Origin: Devosia sp.
Lineage (GTDB): Bacteria > Pseudomonadota > Alphaproteobacteria > Rhizobiales > Devosiaceae
Reading direction: 5' to 3'
Assembly (NCBI RefSeq): GCF_017307495.1
Contig: NZ_JAFKHE010000030.1
Coordinates: 24,973-88,972 of the forward strand
Length of the DNA: 64,000 nucleotides
Position numbers and translations under genes: made by a program. Shown in pieces: positions 1 to 9,107 of this stretch (positions within the stretch are counted from its first letter, which is position 1; each line of letters opens with the position of its first letter). A model generated the notes under the pieces. That model saw only the letters and a program-made list of their open reading frames with translations, searched no databases and was not told the origin of the DNA.

Positions 1-3000
1 GCCCGTTCCCGTTTGTCGCCTCCATCGCCGGCGGCACGATCAGGCTGGCCGGTGGCTTGCCCGACGAGGACGCGCGCGCCCCGATCCTCGCGGCCGCCGG
101 GGCCGGGACCACCGACGCGATGCGCCCGATGTCCGGCGGACCGGGCCGCGCCACCTGGGTCGCGGCGGTCGACTACGCCCTCGGCTATGCGCGCGAGCTC
201 GACGAGGGCGAGGTGGCCCTGGCCGACCTGACGCTCACCGTCTCGGGGCGTGCGAAATCGCCCGAATCTTATGCCGCGTTGCAGCGGCTCGCGGCTGCGC
301 CGGCGCCGGCCGGTGTCGTCCTCGCCTTCCACGAATTCACGCCCCCGCTGCACTCGCCCTACGAGTGGCGCGCCGAGTATGACGGCAGCCGCCTGATCCT
401 CTCCGGCGCCGCGCCGAGCGGCGAGGTTGCGAACGCCCTCGAGGCGCTGGCGCCCAGCAGCAAGCCGGTCTCCACCAGCATGGTCGTCGCCTCCGGAGCC
501 CCGTCCGGGTTCGAGGCGACGGCAAGCCAACTGGTGCAGAATCTGCTGAAACTGGAGCGCGGTAGCGCCACGATCTCAGGTACCACGTCAACGCTGTCGG
601 GTTCTCCCGCGGATCCGGCGACTGCCGAAGCCATACGCGTGGCGATGACGCCGGGCGGAACGACCGTAACGCTCGGGCCCCCGCAGGTGCAGCAGTACTG
701 GTTCAGCGCCGAGCGCGGCGCCACCGAAATCATCCTCGACGGTTTCGTGCCGGATGAGGCGCTGCGCGACCGCCTCGAAGCGATGGACGGAGTCGACGCT
801 GCCAGCCTCGAACTCGGCCGCGGCGCTCCCGAGCGCTTCGAGTCCGGCGTGGATTTCATCGTAGAGGCCCTGGGCCACATGAGCGAAGGCCGTGGCAGCC
901 TTGCCGGCACGGCGATCAGCCTTTCCGGCCGCGCCACCACCGTGGCTGAGTTCACCCGGCTGGAGACGACGCTCGACCTCGGTGCGCCGCAGGGATTGAT
1001 CCTTGCCGGCACCGACATCAAGCCGCCGCTGGCGACACCGTTCACCTTCGCGGCCGAAAAGACCGCTGGCGGAGCGTTTGCCGTTTCCGGGCACGTGCCG
1101 AGCGAGGCGGTGCGCAAGGCCGTGCTGGCCGCCCTGCCGGGCGCCGCCGCCGACAGCACCACGATCGCCGACGGCAACCCGGCCGACTTCCGGGACGCCG
1201 CGATCAAGGCCGTTGGCGTTCTCGCCCTCCTCGACACCGGCAAGGTGGCCTATGACGGCGCGAGCTGGAGCCTGACCGGCACCGTCGACAGCCCGACCAA
1301 GGCCTTCGCCGCCGAGAGCGCCTTCGCCACGGCCGGCCTGCGTGCCGCCGGATGGTCCTACGCCGTGGCGCTGCCGGCCGCGTCGACCCCAGCGGCGCTG
1401 CCGGTGATCGATCCCTACGCCTGGCGCGCCCAGAAGCTGGCCGGAGGAGGCGTGACGTTCTCGGGTTTCGTGCCGACGCCGCAGTTGAAGTCCTACCTGG
1501 CGGTGCATGCCGGCCAGGGCGTGACCGACGGCTCCGCCCTCGGGGCCGGTGCGCCGGACGGCTTCATTGGCGATGCCATTGCTGCTCTCGACGCGCTGTT
1601 GGCGCTCGACGAGGGCAGTGTCAGCCTGTCGGCAGGCAGCTGGTCGCTCGACGGCAAGATCAGGACATCGGCCCACCGCCAGGCAGTGGAAAGCCAGCTG
1701 CGGCGGGCAGCAGACACCTCGCGCTGGCATGTCGCGATCCAGGCCGCCGACGCAGCCCCGGTCGTCGCCCCCTTCGTCTGGTCGGCGACCAAGGCGGCCG
1801 ATGGCGCAGTCACGCTCGCCGGCTACGTCCCGACCGAATCGCTGCGCGCCGCTCTGGCCGCCGCGGGTGGGACGGGTGTCGTCGACAGGACGCTCGTCGG
1901 CTCGGGCGAGCCGCCGGGGTTCGATGCCGACGCCGGCGCCGGGCTTGCCGCACTGCTGAAGCTCGAAACCGGCGAACTCCGCTACGACGGCACGCGCTGG
2001 TCGATTTCCGGGCAGCCGAAGTCGCCCGCCGAAGCAGATGCCGTGACTGCCGCCGTCGCAGCGATGTCGGATGGAGGCGCGTCCTGGACCGCGGCGCTTG
2101 CCGCTCCGCTGGAGGCCGGGCCGGCCGCTCCGGTTGCGCCGGAGACCGTCGCGACCGACCCCGCGACCAACGCAGCCTCGGATCAAGCTGTCACCGTCGA
2201 GCCGGCGACGCCGGCGGCCGATGACGCCCAGCCGGTCCCGGCAGAGCCGGCGAAGCCCGCAGCCGACGCGGAAACCGCGGTCGCGGCGATCGAGCCGGCT
2301 GCGGAGACGCCGACGCCGCCCGCCGTGCGCGACTATGTCTTCGACGCGCGCAAGGTGCTTGGCGGCCCGGTCACCTTCGCCGGCGCCGTGCCGGCCGAAC
2401 CGATGCGGCGCTACCTCGCAGTCATCACCGGCACCGAACCGGCCGAGGGTCTTTCGATCAGCGACAGCCTTCCCGAAGGCTTCATTCCTAGCGCCGAAGC
2501 CGGGAGCCGTGCGCTCAAGCTGCTGGCCGACGGCGAGTTCGGGCTCGACGGCGATACCTGGGTCTTCTCCGGGCGTGCCGAGACCGAGGCGCAGAAGCAG
2601 GCGGCGCTCGCCGAGCTGGCCGCGGCGCCGCAGGCGGACAGGTGGCAGACCAGCGTCACGCTGCTGCCGCCCCTGCTCGTGTGCAAGGACAAGGTCGGGG
2701 CCTTCGCGGCGCGCAATGCCATCCTGTTTCAGTCCGGCAGTGCCCGCATCGCAGCCGACTCGCTGCCCGCGATCGACGAGCTGGCTGCCGACCTGGCGCT
2801 CTGCCCCGAGGCAACGGTGGAAGTCGAGGGACACACGGACGCCGACGGTGACGATGCGGCCAACCTCGCCCTGTCGGTGTCGCGCGCCGAGGCCGTGGTC
2901 GACGCCCTGGTCGAGCGCGGCGTGGCCGCCGACCGGCTCTATGCGATCGGCTACGGCGAGAGCCTCCCCGTCGCGAGCAACGAGACGAAGGCCGGCAAGC

Positions 3001-3041
3001 AGGCCAACCGGCGCATCGCCTTTACCCTGTCCGACGAGTAG
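1..3041 (+). CDS. OmpA-family outer-membrane/peptidoglycan protein built of tandem repeats (5' partial)
   Basis: The frame is open from the window edge (first full codon at base 3), so the N-terminus lies outside. About 1,010 residues are visible. Most of the protein is a tandem array of roughly 115-residue units, each with a 'PF.W.A ... G.V..SG.VP' half and an 'LEGG...L.G' half, similar in style to BON domains. I count seven unit starts, the first cut by the window edge. A Pro/Ala/Glu-rich linker lies near 2100-2320. The last 110 residues are a standard OmpA_C domain, with VEVEGHTDADGDD followed by NRRIAF, which binds meso-DAP in peptidoglycan. Expected in the envelope, tethering outer membrane or periplasmic structures to the wall. 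The stop at 3039-3041 is 8 bases before the next small gene. Function of the repeats is unknown. Confidence 0.9.
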   Translation, partial: PFPFVASIAGGTIRLAGGLPDEDARAPILAAAGAGTTDAMRPMSGGPGRATWVAAVDYALGYARELDEGEVALADLTLTVSGRAKSPESYAALQRLAAAPAPAGVVLAFHEFTPPLHSPYEWRAEYDGSRLILSGAAPSGEVANALEALAPSSKPVSTSMVVASGAPSGFEATASQLVQNLLKLERGSATISGTTSTLSGSPADPATAEAIRVAMTPGGTTVTLGPPQVQQYWFSAERGATEIILDGFVPDEALRDRLEAMDGVDAASLELGRGAPERFESGVDFIVEALGHMSEGRGSLAGTAISLSGRATTVAEFTRLETTLDLGAPQGLILAGTDIKPPLATPFTFAAEKTAGGAFAVSGHVPSEAVRKAVLAALPGAAADSTTIADGNPADFRDAAIKAVGVLALLDTGKVAYDGASWSLTGTVDSPTKAFAAESAFATAGLRAAGWSYAVALPAASTPAALPVIDPYAWRAQKLAGGGVTFSGFVPTPQLKSYLAVHAGQGVTDGSALGAGAPDGFIGDAIAALDALLALDEGSVSLSAGSWSLDGKIRTSAHRQAVESQLRRAADTSRWHVAIQAADAAPVVAPFVWSATKAADGAVTLAGYVPTESLRAALAAAGGTGVVDRTLVGSGEPPGFDADAGAGLAALLKLETGELRYDGTRWSISGQPKSPAEADAVTAAVAAMSDGGASWTAALAAPLEAGPAAPVAPETVATDPATNAASDQAVTVEPATPAADDAQPVPAEPAKPAADAETAVAAIEPAAETPTPPAVRDYVFDARKVLGGPVTFAGAVPAEPMRRYLAVITGTEPAEGLSISDSLPEGFIPSAEAGSRALKLLADGEFGLDGDTWVFSGRAETEAQKQAALAELAAAPQADRWQTSVTLLPPLLVCKDKVGAFAARNAILFQSGSARIAADSLPAIDELAADLALCPEATVEVEGHTDADGDDAANLALSVSRAEAVVDALVERGVAADRLYAIGYGESLPVASNETKAGKQANRRIAFTLSDE

Positions 3042-3049
3042 CGGGCCTC

Positions 3050-3163
3050 ATGACGCTGGATTCCCTGACCTACCTGCTGCAGTTCTACTGGCCGTTCGTT
3101 GTCGGCGCCGCCGCCGTCGGGTTGGTGACGGGCTGGTGGTCCGTTGGCCAACGGAAGGGCTGA
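3050..3163 (+). CDS. 37-residue single-pass membrane protein
   Basis: A short ATG frame that reads MTLDSLTYLLQFYWPFVVGA and ends in VGQRKG. It has one hydrophobic segment (about residues 9-30, with aromatic borders and a WW pair) and a short basic tail, as expected for an inner-membrane peptide. It starts 8 bases after the OmpA gene and ends 7 bases before the next ATG, so the three genes probably form one transcript. I recall similar short membrane proteins beside OmpA genes in Rhizobiales, but no named family is claimed. The tight fit between two genes and clear amphipathic design support it being real. Confidence 0.6.
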   Translation: MTLDSLTYLLQFYWPFVVGAAAVGLVTGWWSVGQRKG

Positions 3164-3170
3164 GTCCGCG

Positions 3171-4304
3171 ATGCTGAACCCGGCCCATATCCTCGAGACC
3201 GCATTCCTCCTGCTGGCTGCGTTCCTCGCCGGCGCCATTGCTGGTTCGCTGGCAAGGCTGGCGGTGCGGCGCCTGGCGCCTACCAAGGCGGTGACGGCGG
3301 CACAACCACTTGTGTCCGCGGTACAGACGGTTGAGCCCGAGCCGGCGCTTGTTGCGGTACCGGTCATCGAGCCCGTGACGAAGCCGGCCCAGCCGGAGGC
3401 GCCGGTCGAAGTGCCGGTGCCGGAATTCGCCGAGGTTGCGAAGGCAATCGCGGCGCGCGAGGCCGATACCGTGGCTCCGCTGCCTGAGGTGAAGATGCCC
3501 AGGGTGGCGCCCCTGCCGCCGCTTTCGCCGGCGCGGCCCGTGCCCGTCATGGCACCGGCGCGTCGGGCCGCCCAGACCACGTCGGGCCTGCTCGTGCCGT
3601 CGCCCCGGGCGGTCGAGCAGGCAAGGACCCAGGTTGCCCAGGATGCTCCCAGCGCGGAGGTGATCCCTTTTCCCGTCGAGCGAGGCAGCACTTCGACCCG
3701 GGACGACACGGCCCCCGTTTCCGAGGTGAGGCCGGTCGAACCTGCCCCGGAATCGTCGGGAATCGTCGCGAGCGAGACGGCGACGCCCCCGGCTCCTTCC
3801 GAGGCGCCCGCGCCCGAGCCGGTCAAGGCGGCAACTGCCGAGCCCGCGCAGCCGCCTCACGATGGGGCATCGGCACCGGTTGCAGACGACGAGGCGGCCG
3901 CCATGCGCGCGATCGAGGGTGGCTGGTCGCCCCGGCGGTCTGGCGGCAAGCGTTCAGCCAAGGCGCCCAGACCCGAGGGGATAGCCGATGACGAGCCGGC
4001 TGCCGACGAGGTCGGACTTACCCAGGAGCAGCCGGGTCGGCCGGCTGGCATCGCCGAGCCACGCAACGGCACCAAGGACAACCTGACCAACATCATCGGC
4101 GTGATGCCGGTGATCGAGACCGCCCTCAATACCGTCGGCGTCTATCATTTCGACCAGATAGCCGCCTTCACCGACGACAACGTCGCCTGGCTCGAGGGGC
4201 ACCTGGGGATAGACGGCCGCATCAACCGCGAGCACTGGCGCGAACAGGCCCGCGAACTGGCGGTGGTTTCCGAGCGCGCGCGAAAAGTCGTCAGCCAGCA
4301 ATAG
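3171..4304 (+). CDS. membrane-anchored Pro/Ala-rich protein with C-terminal HhH/H3TH-like domain
   Basis: 377 residues from the ATG at 3171. An upstream TTG in frame would add nine residues ahead of the hydrophobic segment and overlap the 37-residue gene, so I reject it. The N-terminus is one membrane helix (about residues 8-30), followed by about 230 residues of Pro/Ala/Glu/Val-rich disordered linker. The C-terminal 70 residues (DNLTNIIGVMPVIETALNTV ... WLEGHLG) resemble the helix-hairpin-helix unit annotated in alphaproteobacteria as flap-endonuclease-like H3TH or attached to ribosomal and NADH-quinone subunits. It is likely an inner-membrane protein with a long tether and a small helical cap. 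Probably co-transcribed with the OmpA gene upstream. Molecular role unknown. Confidence 0.8.
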   Translation: MLNPAHILETAFLLLAAFLAGAIAGSLARLAVRRLAPTKAVTAAQPLVSAVQTVEPEPALVAVPVIEPVTKPAQPEAPVEVPVPEFAEVAKAIAAREADTVAPLPEVKMPRVAPLPPLSPARPVPVMAPARRAAQTTSGLLVPSPRAVEQARTQVAQDAPSAEVIPFPVERGSTSTRDDTAPVSEVRPVEPAPESSGIVASETATPPAPSEAPAPEPVKAATAEPAQPPHDGASAPVADDEAAAMRAIEGGWSPRRSGGKRSAKAPRPEGIADDEPAADEVGLTQEQPGRPAGIAEPRNGTKDNLTNIIGVMPVIETALNTVGVYHFDQIAAFTDDNVAWLEGHLGIDGRINREHWREQARELAVVSERARKVVSQQ

Positions 4305-5243
4305 TCAGGCGGCCTTGCGCTGCTTCAGCAGCTTGCGCACGAACTCGGCGATCGGCTCGACATCCTCGACGGTGTTGAGCAGGGCAGGGGAGCCCTGGCC
4401 CTCGAGCACATAACCTTCGCTGTCGCGCCGCCTGCGAAGCATCTCCTCGAACGTCTCGCGCCTCACCTGCTCGGTGAGCTGCGTACGCATCAGCATGAGC
4501 GGTGCAGTGGCCAGGGCGTCGTATAACGGCCACTGCGGCACGAGGATGTCGTCGTGCTCGAAGGCTTCGAGCATCTTCACGAGGTAGGGGTCGAACAAGG
4601 CCCGCACCCGGCCGCGCTTGTCGAGGTAATGGGTGCGCGCTGCCAGCACATCGAGCAGGCCCTCGTTGGCGGCCGGATAGTCCGGCGACAGCATGCGGCG
4701 CGACATGGTGCGGAACCCGGCTTCGGAGCGGCTGCCGTCCAGATCCTTGAGGTTGTTGCGCAGCCGGACCAGACCGCGCGGGTCGGATACCGGGCCGGCA
4801 TCGATGAGCACGGCGCCGGCGACGAGGTTGGGCCGCTCCGCCGCGAGCGCCATGACGACCTGCCCGCCATAGCCCTGGCCGAGGAAGATGCCGCCATCGA
4901 CCGCCAGCGCGGCGAGGATCTGGATGACGTCCCGGGCATCGACCGTCGTGATGTAGCGCGACTTGTCGTTCCGGTCGGACGAGCGCCCGCGCCCCTTGAG
5001 GTCGATGAGCAGCACCGGCCAGTCGGCGCCATAGGCGCGGTGGAAATGGTTGGCGAAGTCGGCGAAGTCCGACATGTTGCGCTGGTAGCCCGGGACGCAG
5101 ACCAGCGGGATACGGTCGACGCCGAGCCGGCCGGAGACGTGCACTGCAATCATCTCGTCGGCGGGACCGACGGCGTAGCGTGTCACCGGCAGGTTCTGGA
5201 AGCTGCGATAGTCGTCGGGGACGGTGCGGACGCGCTGAAGCAT
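4305..5243 (-). CDS. alpha/beta-hydrolase-fold protein, probable pseudoenzyme
   Basis: 312 residues from ATG at 5243. A longer frame exists upstream, but its 75 extra residues are Arg/Gly-rich and unlike the family. The fold is recognisable: the oxyanion-loop region reads PLVCVPGYQRN, followed by VLLIDLKGRGRS and the strand before the nucleophile elbow. The elbow itself reads GQGYGG, so Gly stands where the catalytic Ser should be (GxSxG). The C-terminal catalytic His motif, GQGHAP in related proteins, reads GQGSPA, and the usual acid motif (SDLL-like) is replaced by TQLTEQV. All three catalytic positions therefore look lost, and hydrolase activity is unlikely. It converges with the H3TH protein at 4304 and lies 38 bases downstream of the transglycosylase gene, probably co-transcribed with it. 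Confidence 0.85.
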   Translation of the reverse strand: MLQRVRTVPDDYRSFQNLPVTRYAVGPADEMIAVHVSGRLGVDRIPLVCVPGYQRNMSDFADFANHFHRAYGADWPVLLIDLKGRGRSSDRNDKSRYITTVDARDVIQILAALAVDGGIFLGQGYGGQVVMALAAERPNLVAGAVLIDAGPVSDPRGLVRLRNNLKDLDGSRSEAGFRTMSRRMLSPDYPAANEGLLDVLAARTHYLDKRGRVRALFDPYLVKMLEAFEHDDILVPQWPLYDALATAPLMLMRTQLTEQVRRETFEEMLRRRRDSEGYVLEGQGSPALLNTVEDVEPIAEFVRKLLKQRKAA

Positions 5244-5281
5244 CCCTGAGCGATAGCAGCCGCCGTGCTCACCGCCAACGG

Positions 5282-7351
5282 CTAGCTCGGGATCTTCCTC
5301 AGCGCGCTGTCGATGCTGAGGTCGTCCTTGCCCAGACGGGCGCGGTAGACGAGATAGTTTCCGAGGACGCGCTTCACGTAGGTGCGCGTTTCCTGCACGG
5401 GGATGAGCTCGACCCAGACCACCGGATCGATCGACTCCGAGCGGGGGTCGCCGAAGGTGGCGATCCACTTGTTGGCGTTGCCGCCGCCGGCATTGTAGGC
5501 CGCGGCGGCGAGCAGCAGCGAGCCGTCAAAGCGCTCGAGCTGGGCCTTTAGGTAGGTCGAGCCGAGCAACGCGTTGTACTCCGCGTCGCTGGTCAGGCGG
5601 CTCTTTGAATAGGTGACGCCGAGCTTGCCGGCCGTCTCCTTTGCCGTCGCCGGCATCAACTGCATGAGTCCGCGAGCCCCGGCAGACGACACCGCATCGA
5701 CCTGGAAGCGGCTCTCCTGGCGGGTGATGGCATAGACCGCCGCGTGGTCGATGGAGGCCAGCTGGGTTGCCGGCAGCCCGTCCTTGGGGAAGTTGAACAG
5801 GTCCAGCGGCACGCCACGGCGTTCGGCCGTGTCGGCAATGGTGATGGCGAGGTGATGGGAGTCGAGCGACTGGGCGAGGCGTGCCGCGAGCAGCAGTTCG
5901 CCACCGCTCGTCAGGTCTGTAGCGAGACTGCGTAGCAGCGGAACAGCCATTTCCCTGTGCCCGTTGTCGGCGAGCAGGCGAACCGCGCGAACGACTTCCC
6001 GGGCCTCGAAACCTGCTTCGGCAGGCTTCCAGGCCGGCATGTCGCGCAGCTCGACCGACTTCTGGCCCAGCGCCGCCCGGGCCAGTTGGCCGTAGTAGAT
6101 GGTGCCGTATGCCGCGGCCCTTTGCCAGGCGGTGCGCGCACCGCTGGCGTCGCCGAGATCGCTCAGGGCGCGGCCCAGCCAGTAGTTTGCCTGCGTGACG
6201 GAGTCGGGCAGGGTGGAATTCGCCGCCATCGCTTCGAAGTGCGGGACCGCTGCCTTGGCGTCCTTGAGGAAGGCGAGAGCGATCCAGCCGGCGTGGAAAT
6301 GCGCCTCGACCAGCCGTCCATCTGGCCCTTCCGTGTAGCCCGCAGCGGCGCGGTAGGCGCGCTTGACCTCGCCCAGGGCGAGTAGCTGGCGGGTAAGCGT
6401 ACGGCGCTCGTACCAGAACTCTTCCGAATCTGGGATGTTGCCGTCGGCCCTGTCGAGCCAGTCGATGGCCTGGTCCCACAGCTCGAACTGCCGAGCGCGC
6501 TGGGCCCGGCTGAACAGATAGACCGGATTTGAGCGCAGCGACGGATCGACCGCGTCGAGCAGCTTCTTGGCGTCCTTGGCGTCGCGGGATACCGCGATGC
6601 GGGCGACGGCCAGGGACTTCTGTGCCGGGGTCAGGAACTTCATCAGCCGTTCGACGGCGGTGGCGCGGTCATGCATCATCAGGTGCATGGCGCGAGCCCA
6701 GTGATCGTCGCGATCGAGCAGCTCGCCAAGCTTGTCCAGCACCCTGGACTCGGTCGCCTTGTCGAGGAAGTTCTCGGTCCAGATCGAGCGTGCCAGCCGC
6801 GCGGCGCGTGGCTTCTGTCCGTCGGCGACATAAGCCTGGGCCAGCGCGATCTGCGCGGTGACGGTGTTGGGCATCGCCCCGCCGAGATCCTTGATGATCG
6901 TGGCACCGTCGGCCTGCTCCTTGATGAGCGCCTGCTCGAGCCGGGTGCGAAACACGGCGGCCTTGGCAAACTCCGGCGCGTCGGCAAGAAAGCGCAGGAC
7001 CGAGGCGGCGGGAACCTCGCCGTTGCCGTAATAGATCGCCGCCCACTGGATGGTGCGGCGTTCGGTGGCGTCGGCAATGCTGCGGGCGAACTCGTAGGCG
7101 GCGGCCTGGTCGCCATCGGCGAGCAGTTGCAGCGCCTGCCGGAACGTGACCGAGGCGGCGGCCGGCAAGTCCACGGCGGCGCTGTCGATGGCGCCGGTCG
7201 TCATCGGATCGACCATGGCGGTTGGGGCCGAGGCGACGATACCCGGCCTGTCGTTGGCGCGCGACAACACCGTGGGGAGCGGCGCCGCGACCACGACGCT
7301 TGCAGCAAGAATGCCTGCAGCTAGGCCCCTGAGGCCTTGCGCGACAACCAT
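5282..7351 (-). CDS. soluble lytic murein transglycosylase (Slt70-like)
   Basis: 689 residues from ATG at 7351, which has an AGGA Shine-Dalgarno 8 bases upstream; the frame extends 20 codons further without a good start. It has an N-terminal signal peptide (hydrophobic about residues 8-25), a long alpha-helical superhelical region (about 60-500), and a C-terminal SLT domain. The SLT domain shows the catalytic Glu in RQESRF, GLMQLMPATA and AAAYNAGGG. It cleaves the MurNAc-GlcNAc bond of peptidoglycan, forming 1,6-anhydro ends, in the periplasm. The gene diverges from dapA, a lysine/DAP synthesis gene. The doughnut-plus-SLT design is complete and the length is normal for the family. Confidence 0.93.
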   Translation of the reverse strand: MVVAQGLRGLAAGILAASVVVAAPLPTVLSRANDRPGIVASAPTAMVDPMTTGAIDSAAVDLPAAASVTFRQALQLLADGDQAAAYEFARSIADATERRTIQWAAIYYGNGEVPAASVLRFLADAPEFAKAAVFRTRLEQALIKEQADGATIIKDLGGAMPNTVTAQIALAQAYVADGQKPRAARLARSIWTENFLDKATESRVLDKLGELLDRDDHWARAMHLMMHDRATAVERLMKFLTPAQKSLAVARIAVSRDAKDAKKLLDAVDPSLRSNPVYLFSRAQRARQFELWDQAIDWLDRADGNIPDSEEFWYERRTLTRQLLALGEVKRAYRAAAGYTEGPDGRLVEAHFHAGWIALAFLKDAKAAVPHFEAMAANSTLPDSVTQANYWLGRALSDLGDASGARTAWQRAAAYGTIYYGQLARAALGQKSVELRDMPAWKPAEAGFEAREVVRAVRLLADNGHREMAVPLLRSLATDLTSGGELLLAARLAQSLDSHHLAITIADTAERRGVPLDLFNFPKDGLPATQLASIDHAAVYAITRQESRFQVDAVSSAGARGLMQLMPATAKETAGKLGVTYSKSRLTSDAEYNALLGSTYLKAQLERFDGSLLLAAAAYNAGGGNANKWIATFGDPRSESIDPVVWVELIPVQETRTYVKRVLGNYLVYRARLGKDDLSIDSALRKIPS

Positions 7352-7639
7352 GGTAACCGTCCTGTTGGTCCTCGGTACAAATCCAACAAGGTGCCCCCAC
7401 CCTTGCAGCACACCTAGAATCGCACGGTGCCCGTGAACGTTTGGTTAGCCACTCGGTCCTTGTGGGTGTGCTTTGCGAGCTTGTCCGACTGGTTGCTTGT
7501 CGCGCCGCACGAGAAAAACTATGGTGCGCGACTGTGGCCCCGGGATGATCCGGATGTGGCCATATTCTGGCCGCACGGCCCACCAACAAGCCCGCGACCG
7601 TCCTGCGGCGGCGCACACACCCAAGAGGAACTCATCCGA

Positions 7640-8521
7640 ATGCTGCGAGGTTCGATCACGGCGCTCATCACTCCGTTCGCGAACGGGGCGCTGGATGAGA
7701 AAGCCTTCAGTCGTTTCGTGGATTGGCAGGTCCAGGAGGGTTCGCACGGGCTCGTGCCGGTCGGCACCACTGGGGAAAGCCCCACCGTCACCCACGAGGA
7801 GCACCGCCGGCTCATCGAGATCTGTGTCGAGGTGACGGCCCGACGCGTGCCGGTCCTGGCCGGTGCCGGGTCGAACTCTACCGACGAAGCCGTGGCCCTG
7901 ACCCGCTTTGCCGAGGATGTCGGTGCCGATGCGGTGCTGTCGGTTGTGCCCTACTACAACAAGCCGACCCAGGAGGGGATGTTCCAGCACTTCTCCGCCG
8001 TGGCCGCGGCGACGGCGCTGCCGATCATCCTGTACTCGGTCCCCGGCCGCACCGTCGTCGACCTGACGGTGGACACCATCGCCCGGCTCAAGGACGCGCA
8101 CCCCAACGTCATCGGCGTCAAGGACGCCACCGCCAGCATGGAGCGCGCCAGCCTGCAGCGCGCCCGGCTCGGCGCCGATTTCATCCTGCTCTCTGGCGAG
8201 GACATGACGGCGCTCGGCTTCAATGCCCATGGCGGCCACGGCTGCATCTCGGTGACCTCAAATGTCGCGCCGCGCCTCAGCGCCCTGTTCCAGAACGCCT
8301 GCCAGCAGGGCAACTATGCCGAGGCCCTGGCGCTGCAGGACAAGCTCGTGCCGCTGCACAAGGCGCTGTTCCTCGAGAACAATCCTGGCGGCGTGAAGTA
8401 TGCGGCCTCGCGGCTCGGGCTGTGTGCCAACGAGTTCCGCCTGCCGGTCGTGCCGGTGAGCAAGAACAACGAGCAGGCGATCGATGCCGCCTTGCAGCAC
8501 GCAGGCCTGCTGCCCAACTAA
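7640..8521 (+). CDS. dapA: 4-hydroxy-tetrahydrodipicolinate synthase
   Basis: 293 residues. The ATG at 7640 has AAGAGGAA about 9 bases upstream; the frame continues upstream without homology. DapA condenses pyruvate with aspartate-semialdehyde in the cytoplasm, the first step to DAP and lysine. Visible landmarks are the pyruvate-binding GTTGES motif (about residue 43), YYNKP with the proton-relay Tyr, and the Schiff-base Lys in GVKDAT (about residue 161). Length is typical. smpB follows 66 bases later, as in other Rhizobiales. The product feeds peptidoglycan synthesis, matching the divergent transglycosylase. Confidence 0.97.
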   Translation: MLRGSITALITPFANGALDEKAFSRFVDWQVQEGSHGLVPVGTTGESPTVTHEEHRRLIEICVEVTARRVPVLAGAGSNSTDEAVALTRFAEDVGADAVLSVVPYYNKPTQEGMFQHFSAVAAATALPIILYSVPGRTVVDLTVDTIARLKDAHPNVIGVKDATASMERASLQRARLGADFILLSGEDMTALGFNAHGGHGCISVTSNVAPRLSALFQNACQQGNYAEALALQDKLVPLHKALFLENNPGGVKYAASRLGLCANEFRLPVVPVSKNNEQAIDAALQHAGLLPN

Positions 8522-8587
8522 GCGGAGCGCGCTCGGCACAAGCAGCCGCGATCCGGCGGCGCGAGCGCGCGATCACTAGGAAGATTT

Positions 8588-9079
8588 ATGGCTAAGGCAC
8601 CTGGCAAACCCGCGACCATCTCGACCGGGCCCGTGGCGGAGAACCGCCGGGCCCGCTTCGACTATGAGATCCTCGACACGCTCGAGGCGGGCATCGTGCT
8701 CACCGGCACCGAGGTGAAGTCGCTGCGCCAGGGCAAGGCCCAGATTACCGAAAGCTACGCCTCGCCCGAGCGGGGCGAACTGTGGCTGATCAATGCCCAC
8801 ATCCCGGAATACCTGCAGGCCAACCGCTTCAACCATGAGGAAAAGCGGCCGCGCAAGCTGCTCGTCAACAAGAAGCAGCTCGCCAAGCTCAGCCAGGATG
8901 TGGAACGCGCCGGCAACACCATCGTGCCGCTCAAGCTCTATTTCAACGAGCAGGGCCGGGCGAAGCTGCTGATCGGTATCGGCAAGGGCAAGAAGAGCTT
9001 CGACAAGCGCCAAACCGAACGGAACCGCGACTGGGGCCGGGAGAAGTCCCGCCTGATGAAGGAAGGAGGACGGGGCTAG
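8588..9079 (+). CDS. smpB: SsrA-binding protein SmpB
   Basis: 163 residues with an AGGAAG ribosome-binding site 4-5 bases before the ATG. SmpB binds tmRNA and delivers it to stalled ribosomes for trans-translation. Visible signatures are ENRRARFDYEILDTLEAGIV, the core GTEVKSLR, and the basic C-terminal tail KGKKSFDKRQTERNRDW that enters the mRNA channel. The tmRNA gene itself is not in the window. Directly downstream of dapA, so probably co-transcribed. Family identity is unambiguous. Confidence 0.97.
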   Translation: MAKAPGKPATISTGPVAENRRARFDYEILDTLEAGIVLTGTEVKSLRQGKAQITESYASPERGELWLINAHIPEYLQANRFNHEEKRPRKLLVNKKQLAKLSQDVERAGNTIVPLKLYFNEQGRAKLLIGIGKGKKSFDKRQTERNRDWGREKSRLMKEGGRG

Positions 9080-9107
9080 CCTCGTCCGGAACAGCCGCCG
9101 TCATCGC

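Noticed and set aside
588..2834. A 748-residue open frame antisense to the OmpA-repeat gene
   Set aside because: Arg/Gly-rich, with no domain and no ribosome-binding site; a by-product of GC-rich codons in the real gene.
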